This document shows positions 5,411 through 9,730 of a stretch of DNA of 9,730 nucleotides, in pieces. Made by a program: the position numbers and the translations under genes. The DNA is from Nitrospirota bacterium (lineage in GTDB: Bacteria > Nitrospirota > Nitrospiria > Nitrospirales > UBA8639), in NCBI GenBank assembly GCA_020348185.1, contig CP070743.1:2338170-2347899 (forward strand), given 5' to 3'. The notes beneath the pieces were generated by a model. It did no database searches. It was given only the letters and a program-made list of their open reading frames with translations, and had not been told where the DNA came from. The first letter of the stretch is position 1, and every line of letters begins with the position of its first letter.

Positions 5411-6139
5411 AAGGACCTTAACAAGATATAACCCATGTGGTGGGGCAGTTTTCCCGGCGGATCGTCGGTCTGCACGTTGCAAAATTCCTTTAATGTCTGA
5501 AGGCATGCGGTGGCCTTGGCCCACTTCCACGAGAGTGCCCACCATCGTGCGAACCATTTGTTTTAAAAAACGGTCAGCCTGAATGGTAATAACAAGAAGT
5601 GGCGATTTGTGAGTCACGGCACATCGCTCAATGAGGCAGAGCGGGTTCTCATTATCCGTCGGTGAACATTGAAAAGAGGAAAAGTCATGCTTCCCCAGGA
5701 AAAAATTTGAAGCCAGGTCCATAGCGGCCACATCCAGGGGTTTAGGAATATGCCATACTCTGTGATGGTTAAGAGCCGATCGATAGGGTGAATTGAGGAT
5801 CTGATATTCATAGATCTTTCCAATGGCATTATAGCGGGGATGAAAATTCTCCGGCGCGACTTCAATGGCTTGTACGGCTATGTCACGCGGAAGCAGGCCA
5901 TTCAGAGCCCGGCGCCATTCACTCACGGTCATAGCCTTCTCTGAACGAAAACTGACGACTTGTCCAAGTGCATGAACGCCGGCGTCGGTTCGTCCAGCGG
6001 CCATAGTGGAAAGGGAGGTTTGAGTGATTTGGGCGAGAACTTTTTCAAGGACGGACTGGACCGTAGGTTGATCAGGTTGGCGTTGCCATCCGGCGTAGGC
6101 CGTCCCATCGTATTCCAAGGTAAGTTTGATCGTATCCAT
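5405..6139 (-). CDS. truA: tRNA pseudouridine(38-40) synthase (TruA)
   Basis: TruA isomerises uridines 38-40 in the anticodon stem-loop of many tRNAs. The 244-residue product is slightly shorter than E. coli TruA (270). The N-terminal LTLEYDGTAYAGWQRQ (7-22) is followed by AAGRTDAGVHALGQ (47-60), whose Asp52 is the catalytic aspartate. FHPRYNAIGKIYEY, near the middle, and RFLKQMVRTMVGTLVEVG, in the C-terminal half, are further family signatures. ATG at 6139 starts the protein in the usual place. GAAGGA lies 14 nt upstream and a shorter AGAG about 5 nt upstream. A TATAAT hexamer about 60 nt upstream could be its promoter. The stop lies in the arm of the inverted repeat at 5370-5410. It is followed by gdhA and preceded by amiC on the same strand, but with wide gaps, so a single operon is uncertain. 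Confidence 0.97.
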   Translation of the reverse strand: MDTIKLTLEYDGTAYAGWQRQPDQPTVQSVLEKVLAQITQTSLSTMAAGRTDAGVHALGQVVSFRSEKAMTVSEWRRALNGLLPRDIAVQAIEVAPENFHPRYNAIGKIYEYQILNSPYRSALNHHRVWHIPKPLDVAAMDLASNFFLGKHDFSSFQCSPTDNENPLCLIERCAVTHKSPLLVITIQADRFLKQMVRTMVGTLVEVGQGHRMPSDIKGILQRADRRSAGKTAPPHGLYLVKVLF

Positions 6140-6198
6140 CGGGCTCTAAATTATCCTTCCCTGTACTCAATCATGACATAAACACATCAGCCAAGACT

Positions 6199-6204
6199 AT
6201 TATA
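6199..6204 (-). promoter_or_regulatory. Candidate -10 box for truA
   Basis: TATAAT, a perfect -10 match, reads on the minus strand about 60 nt upstream of the truA ATG. The hexamer 17 nt upstream of it (AGAACA, complement of 6222-6227) matches the -35 consensus at only three of six positions. The surrounding ATTATAAT is self-complementary, so a -10 also reads on the plus strand, where no gene follows. Confidence 0.3.
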
Positions 6205-6237
6205 ATGCCACCTGAATTAGCTGTTCTCTTTGTCGCT

Positions 6238-6254
6238 GCGCCATCTCATGGCGC
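6238..6254. repeat. Perfect hairpin GCGCCAT-CTC-ATGGCGC in the amiC-truA gap
   Basis: A 7-bp G/C-rich stem with a 3-nt loop. No T-run follows it on the minus strand. With the hairpins at 6355-6397 it makes three stem-loops in the roughly 260 nt gap between amiC and truA. The gap holds no convincing gene: the only frame of note, on the minus strand at 6200-6388, begins with TTG without a ribosome-binding site and I do not recognise its product. Confidence 0.5.
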
Positions 6255-6354
6255 CTCTTTAAAAAACGATGCGCAAGCACAGAAATCCAGAAGTGTTGAG
6301 GGGGGACTTTCATTAGGGACAGCCTGTAGGAAAAGTGTGTATTCCGGAGGGGAG

Positions 6355-6397
6355 GGCAGCATAAGATGCTGCCACTACAATTTTTCAATGAAAATTG
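6355..6397 (-). terminator. Two consecutive hairpins just after the amiC stop, possible terminator
   Basis: In the direction of amiC transcription, CAATTTT/AAAATTG (6397-6391 with 6384-6378) forms first, starting three bases after the stop codon. GGCAGCAT with ATGCTGCC (arms 6355-6362 and 6366-6373, 3-nt loop) follows as a perfect 8-bp stem. The strong stem lacks a downstream T-run on this strand, so it is either a weak intrinsic terminator, a Rho-dependent 3' end boundary or a stabilising structure. Confidence 0.45.
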
Positions 6398-6399
6398 GA

Positions 6400-7671
6400 T
6401 TACCGTGCGGCGGTTCGGAGGGGTTGGACATAGGCGTTGATGCCCTTAAAAATCCCTTCCGCAACCCGTGTTTGGTAGGTCTTACTTCTCAATAATTTTT
6501 CTTCGGTCGGGTTCGAGACAAAGGCAATCTCGGCAAGGATGCTCGGCATGGTGGTCATGCGGAGAACAAAAAATGGAGCCGTTTTCACCCCATGATCTTT
6601 AACTTTATAATGGGTTTTGAGATATTTCACGAGGGCGTTTTGAGTCGTCCAGGCCAGTTCCTGAGAGTCTTCGATTTTCTTGTCGTTCAGTTTGTCAGCC
6701 AAAATAAATTGCCAAGCCGGTCCATTTTCTTTCAGGGGTGTTCCGTTCTCCCGGGCCGCCACCTCGAGTGAACGGGGATCACTCGCCTCTCCAAAGTGAT
6801 AGAGTTCTAATCCTTTCACCTTCCGGGAACGATGTGAATTGACGTGGATGGACACGAAAAGGTCGGCCTTCTTGCTATTGGCAAACTCTGCCCGGTCTTC
6901 CAGTTTTACGAATACATCTTTATCCCTGGTTAACAACACCTTCGCGCCCATTCGTTTCTGAATCTTTTCCTTGACCTGCTTAGCAATCTTTAACACGATA
7001 TCTTTTTCTCGAGTCCCTTTTCGTCCAAGGGCCCCGGGATCTTTCCCTCCATGTCCGGGGTCCAGAACGATCAGCAATTTTTTGCCGGAACGTAGATTTG
7101 CTGGAGGGAGGATGGGCTGAACGATCACCGGGGGGGGCTTGGGTTTGGCCGTTGGAATCTTCACCTTGTGAGGTTTGGCAGGGGCGGGAAAAAGATCCAG
7201 GACCAATCGGTATGGTTTCTTTAAGGCCATGATCTTATATTTTGAGAGCGATCGCATATCGAGGGTGATCGTTATCCCGTATGGCTTGGATTCCCTGACT
7301 TTCAGGCTTGTGGGAAAGCCTTTGGCCTGGAATCCGTTACGGCTTTTATTTCCTAAAATTGTTTTCTTGAGGTTAATGGTGACTTGGGGGGGATTCTTCG
7401 TTTGATTCGTGGTGTAGTCGGCCGCTTTTTTCAGGTCTAAGACAACACGGGTATATCTCGAGTGTTCATGGTATCGAACGTTGTGAATGAGGGAGTAGGA
7501 GGCTTTTCGGGACCCCTTGGACTTCTTTCTTGCGACGAATTGGACAAAGGAATCCTGGGAGGGCTGAAAAGAAGGCCCCGGATGGTAGTCCACACTTCTT
7601 CCCAACAGGGAAGAGGGAGCCACCAATAGAACCAGAAGGGCAAACGAAGCGAGTCGTGAATATGTGGTCAT
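6400..7671 (-). CDS. amiC: Periplasmic N-acetylmuramoyl-L-alanine amidase with AMIN domain (AmiC-like)
   Basis: The enzyme cleaves the bond between N-acetylmuramic acid and L-alanine in peptidoglycan, usually during daughter-cell separation. The 423-residue product begins with a signal peptide (hydrophobic core about 7-23). An AMIN domain (about 58-162) targets the septum or envelope, and a Pro/Lys-rich linker (163-194) leads to an Amidase_3 catalytic domain (198-418). DPGHGGKDPGA holds zinc ligand His207, TREKD holds Glu222, SIHVNSH holds His276 and LAEIAFVSN holds catalytic Glu381, so the site is complete. The family is usually activated by an EnvC/NlpD-type LytM factor; none is in the window. 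ATG 7671 has only a weak ribosome-binding site. The gene is divergent from yacP across 117 nt and is followed by hairpins. It could equally be named AmiB or AmiA by similarity; the AMIN domain favours AmiB/AmiC. Confidence 0.95.
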   Translation of the reverse strand: MTTYSRLASFALLVLLVAPSSLLGRSVDYHPGPSFQPSQDSFVQFVARKKSKGSRKASYSLIHNVRYHEHSRYTRVVLDLKKAADYTTNQTKNPPQVTINLKKTILGNKSRNGFQAKGFPTSLKVRESKPYGITITLDMRSLSKYKIMALKKPYRLVLDLFPAPAKPHKVKIPTAKPKPPPVIVQPILPPANLRSGKKLLIVLDPGHGGKDPGALGRKGTREKDIVLKIAKQVKEKIQKRMGAKVLLTRDKDVFVKLEDRAEFANSKKADLFVSIHVNSHRSRKVKGLELYHFGEASDPRSLEVAARENGTPLKENGPAWQFILADKLNDKKIEDSQELAWTTQNALVKYLKTHYKVKDHGVKTAPFFVLRMTTMPSILAEIAFVSNPTEEKLLRSKTYQTRVAEGIFKGINAYVQPLRTAAR

Positions 7672-7684
7672 GACTTAATGAGGG

Positions 7685-7696
7685 ATATCTAGATAT
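7685..7696. promoter_or_regulatory. Perfect 12-bp palindrome in the amiC/yacP divergent region
   Basis: ATATCTAGATAT is self-complementary over 12 bp and lies 14 nt upstream of the amiC ATG. On the minus strand a perfect TTGACA (complement of 7717-7722) lies 20 nt before it, but the -10 at proper spacing (GAAATA) is poor. If amiC is transcribed from there, the palindrome would cover the promoter start region and could be an operator. No regulator is identified. Confidence 0.3.
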
Positions 7697-7707
7697 TTCT
7701 CAGATGT

Positions 7708-7736
7708 TTGGCCTTTTGTCAAGGACCATTTTTAAT
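7708..7736 (+). promoter_or_regulatory. Candidate sigma70-type promoter for yacP
   Basis: TTGGCC at 7708-7713 (four of six -35 matches) and TTTAAT at 7731-7736 (five of six -10 matches) are separated by 17 bp. Transcription would start near 7743, leaving a leader of about 45 nt before the ATG at 7789. Two TTGACG hexamers at 7739 and 7750 lack a matching -10. Confidence 0.35.
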
Positions 7737-7788
7737 TTTTGACGCTATCTTGACGGAAAATCCTCTCTTCGATAGCCTCTGGGAACTT

Positions 7789-8322
7789 ATGCCAAATCAT
7801 CTTATCATCGATGGGTACAATCTTTTGGGGGTCTCTGGCGGCATGGGACCAATGGGTTCCCAGGACGGCGAAGCCGTTCGGGAATCGTTATTACAGGATC
7901 TGAACCGCTATCATCAGCGTATGGGCCATCGGGTCACGGTCGTCTTCGATGCCTGGCGCCAAGTAGGGGGAGTCCAACGGCAGGAGCATCGGGCTGGGGT
8001 CACGGTGATATATTCTCGTCAAGGGGAACAAGCCGATCAGGTGATCCAGAAAATGGTCCGTGATGCCAAAGGAGAGTGTGTCGTGGTATCTTCGGATCAC
8101 GAAGTGATGAACACCGCTCGAGCGCATGGGGCCATGGTCATCACCTCGCAGGAATTTTGGCCGAAAATTAAACGGCCCACCCCGCCATCCATTTCCCGCT
8201 CTAGGGGCAAATCACAAGATGAAGAAATAGAAAGTATGAGGAGTCCCTCGAAGAAGAAAGGGAATCCTCATAAACTTCCAAAAGCGAAACGGAAGCGCAT
8301 CAGGAATCTTGGGAAATTTTGA
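7789..8322 (+). CDS. yacP: YacP-like NYN-domain RNase (Rae1-related)
   Basis: The NYN domain is a PIN-like metal-dependent RNase fold. B. subtilis YacP (Rae1) cuts mRNA in the ribosomal A site. The 177-residue product starts MPNHLIIDGYNLLG (Asp8, Asn11). VVFDAW gives Asp54, EQADQVIQKMV gives Asp83 and VVSSDHEV gives Asp103, an acidic set that matches the family. From about residue 127 a Pro/Ser-rich, then strongly basic tail (KKKGNPHKLPKAKRKR at 155-170) probably contacts RNA or the ribosome. The frame extends upstream to a TTG at 7708, but the NYN fold begins right at ATG 7789, so I start there; GGGAA at 7781-7785 is a weak, close ribosome-binding site. The 3' end overlaps tatD, on the other strand, by 23 nt. 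Whether it acts on ribosomes in this organism is inferred from the family. Confidence 0.88.
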   Translation: MPNHLIIDGYNLLGVSGGMGPMGSQDGEAVRESLLQDLNRYHQRMGHRVTVVFDAWRQVGGVQRQEHRAGVTVIYSRQGEQADQVIQKMVRDAKGECVVVSSDHEVMNTARAHGAMVITSQEFWPKIKRPTPPSISRSRGKSQDEEIESMRSPSKKKGNPHKLPKAKRKRIRNLGKF

Positions 8323-9088
8323 AGAGCCGTTTGGTATTCTCAGTGGTCAATCGTGCAATGCGTCCATAGGCTGAAGGTGATGTGCCTTCTTTGATTTCCG
8401 CAATCTTTTCAGCAACATATTTGACATAAGCCGATTCATTCCGTTTTCCACGAAATGGAACCGGGGTGAGGTACGGGGCATCGGTTTCGATCATGAGGCG
8501 ATCGTCCGGAACCGTTTGGACGATTTCTCTCAGCATGGTGGCATTTTGAAAGGTAATAATACCCGAAAAGGAAATGTGAAACCCTAAATCCAACGCGTCC
8601 TTTGCCAACCAGGCATCCCCGGAAAAACAATGGAAGACTCCACCGACTTCGGGAGCCTGTTCTTCTCGTAAAATGGAGATGGTGTCCTCTTGGGCTTCTC
8701 GGGTATGAATCACCAGGGGAAGATGAAGCTCTCGTGCGATAGAAATTTGCTCACGGAATCGTTGTCGTTGAACGTCTCGAGGGGAATGATCGTAATGATA
8801 ATCCAATCCGATTTCTCCGTACCCCACGACTTTCGGGTGATGTGAAAGACTTTTGAGTTCCTCATACCATCCATTCTCAATATGTTTGACCTCATGTGGA
8901 TGGACACCGACGGTCGCATATATATTGGAATGACTGTTGGCTAATGCAACGGCAGCCCGGCTTGTGGCAAGGTCGCATCCAATGGTGACAAAGGCCTCGA
9001 CGCCTGCCTCATGGCCTCGAGCCAACATTTGGGTTCGATCATCATCGTATCTGGGGTCATCGAGGTGGACATGGCTGTCAATAAGCAT
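8300..9088 (-). CDS. tatD: TatD-family metal-dependent hydrolase (YcfH/TatD DNase)
   Basis: TatD proteins are TIM-barrel amidohydrolase-fold nucleases; E. coli TatD is a 3'-5' exonuclease, and other members deacylate D-Tyr-tRNA or have unclear substrates. The 262-residue product has standard length. Metal ligands are all present: DSHVHLD (His6, His8), GEIGLDYH (Glu92), VIHTR (His128), FHCFSG (His153) and ETDAPYL (Asp203). The ATG at 9088 is preceded by AGGAG (complement of 9095-9099) with 6-nt spacing, the clearest ribosome-binding site in this half of the window. The sequence resembles the YcfH type by length and motif spacing. The gene converges on yacP with a 23-nt tail-to-tail overlap and faces away from the PAP2 gene across a 192-nt gap that holds the heptamer array. 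Confidence 0.95.
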   Translation of the reverse strand: MLIDSHVHLDDPRYDDDRTQMLARGHEAGVEAFVTIGCDLATSRAAVALANSHSNIYATVGVHPHEVKHIENGWYEELKSLSHHPKVVGYGEIGLDYHYDHSPRDVQRQRFREQISIARELHLPLVIHTREAQEDTISILREEQAPEVGGVFHCFSGDAWLAKDALDLGFHISFSGIITFQNATMLREIVQTVPDDRLMIETDAPYLTPVPFRGKRNESAYVKYVAEKIAEIKEGTSPSAYGRIARLTTENTKRLFKISQDS

Positions 9089-9150
9089 TCGGATCTCCTA
9101 TTCGCTGACAAACGGCAGAAATCTTAGCATAATGGAGTAATGAGATTGTA

Positions 9151-9240
9151 GTTTCGAGTTTTGGGTTTCGAGTAATTAAAAGGAGGTTCGGGTTTCGGGA
9201 TTAAGAAGTTTCGGGTTCCGAGTTTCGGGTATCAGGTATA
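9151..9240 (+). repeat. Degenerate tandem heptamer array, consensus GTTTCGR
   Basis: In-phase 7-bp units run GTTTCGA (9151), GTTTTGG (9158), GTTTCGA (9165), then decay. A second block holds a 6-bp GTTCGG (9186) and GTTTCGG (9192). A third runs GTTTCGG (9208), GTTCCGA (9215), GTTTCGG (9222), GTATCAG (9229) and GTATAGA (9236). About eight recognisable units lie between the divergent tatD and PAP2 genes. Four GGG runs (9190, 9197, 9213, 9227) exist but with long loops, so a quadruplex is doubtful here. Confidence 0.75.
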
Positions 9241-9280
9241 GAACTATTAAGAGTTGGCTGTTCAGAAAGTAGGTTCTGCT

Positions 9281-9730
9281 GTGGGTCTGGATGAACGTCT
9301 TTTTTATTTAATCAATGGCATGGCCAAGCAATCGGAGAATCTCGATTGGGTCATGAGCCAGTTATCCCAAGAGGGGAACCTGTTACTCCCAATTGTATTG
9401 CTGATCGGCTATTGGGCTTGGACCAATTGGCGGGAAGCGAGAATTGCCGCTCCCACGCTAGGAATAGTAATTATATTGAGTGATTTTTTTGGCGCGCAAC
9501 TGAAGCACATGATTGGGAGGACCCGTCCTTGTCAGGTGTTAACCCAAATCAATGAATTGCACGGGTGCGGGGGTTCATTTAGTATGCCCTCCAACCATGC
9601 CGTGAACTCGGCTACGGCAGCGGCCTTTCTCTCCATGTTATATCCAAGTACCGGTTGGGTCACCTGGCCCCTGGTTGGTTTAATTGGATTATCACGAGTG
9701 TACTTAGGAGATCACTATGTCAGCGATGTG
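9281..9730 (+). CDS. PAP2-family membrane phosphatase, 3'-truncated by the window end
   Basis: I translated this frame by hand; it runs off the window after 150 codons. The three PAP2 signature motifs are present: K-x6-RP as KHMIGRTRP (75-83), PSNH (103-106) and SR-x5-H as SRVYLGDH (138-145), followed by YVSDV. Hydrophobic stretches at about 33-46, 57-70 and 125-138 are likely membrane helices. Such proteins remove phosphate from undecaprenyl diphosphate, phosphatidylglycerol phosphate or related lipids on the outer face of the inner membrane. The motif layout fits the BcrC/PgpB-like group, but the lipid substrate cannot be assigned. GTG 9281 is chosen because AGTAGG (9268-9273) sits 7 nt upstream; a TTG at 9254 is a longer alternative, and the frame is closed by a stop at 9248-9250. 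Confidence 0.88.
   Translation, partial: MGLDERLFYLINGMAKQSENLDWVMSQLSQEGNLLLPIVLLIGYWAWTNWREARIAAPTLGIVIILSDFFGAQLKHMIGRTRPCQVLTQINELHGCGGSFSMPSNHAVNSATAAAFLSMLYPSTGWVTWPLVGLIGLSRVYLGDHYVSDV

Noticed and set aside
6200..6388. 62-codon minus-strand frame in the amiC-truA gap
   Set aside because: It begins at TTG without a ribosome-binding site, overlaps two hairpins, and its product resembles no family I recognise; an internal ATG start would leave only 37 residues.
7708..7788. TTG 7708 as the yacP start
   Set aside because: The added 27 residues match nothing in the NYN family and overlap the candidate promoter; the fold starts at ATG 7789.
9190..9229. G-quadruplex in the heptamer array
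   Set aside because: Four GGG runs exist but two loops exceed ten bases, so the motif is weak compared with 1521-1541.
9151..9240. CRISPR array
   Set aside because: Units are 7 bp in direct tandem with no spacers and no cas genes nearby.

Overview
The window is ordinary-density bacterial chromosome: ten protein-coding genes, roughly 50% G+C by eye, with no rRNA, tRNA, insertion sequence or CRISPR array. Gene content (a membrane PIN/TRAM protein joined to ispD and ispF, a short CysE, a DhnA-type class I aldolase, a Glu/Leu/Phe-type glutamate dehydrogenase, an AMIN-type amidase) fits a Gram-negative of the Nitrospirota, possibly a Nitrospira of moderate G+C. That assignment is inference from content and style; no marker in the window proves it.

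Layout. (1) 1-2798, plus strand: PIN/TRAM protein, ispD (overlapping it by 8 nt), ispF and cysE. ispD and ispF are two steps of the MEP isoprenoid route. (2) 2877-3818, plus strand: class I fructose-bisphosphate aldolase, which ends facing gdhA; a symmetrical stem-loop at 3868-3900 probably terminates both. (3) 3905-7671, minus strand: amiC, truA and gdhA, separated by gaps of 199-260 nt full of repeats and hairpins. (4) 7789-8322, plus strand: a YacP/NYN-domain RNase, divergent from amiC. (5) 8300-9088, minus strand: TatD-family metal hydrolase, whose 3' end overlaps the 3' end of yacP by 23 nt. (6) 9281 to the window end, plus strand: a PAP2 phosphatase cut by the edge.

The genes are housekeeping: isoprenoid precursors, cysteine, triose/hexose metabolism, nitrogen assimilation, tRNA modification, wall remodelling, RNA/DNA turnover, and possibly carrier-lipid recycling (PAP2). 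The MEP enzymes and the PAP2 protein could meet at undecaprenyl phosphate, but this is only a thematic link.

The interesting material lies between the genes. Two small families recur. One is a G-rich element with a canonical G-quadruplex pattern (1507-1546 and 5290-5314); the first copy also has a hairpin arm and lies between 10-bp direct repeats that resemble a target-site duplication. The other is a 7-bp tandem repeat, consensus GTTTCGR, found as arrays at 5340-5367 and 9151-9240 and as an inverted pair that forms the stem of the 3868-3900 terminator. I found no convincing new protein system; the dispersed repeats are the best candidates for something undescribed.
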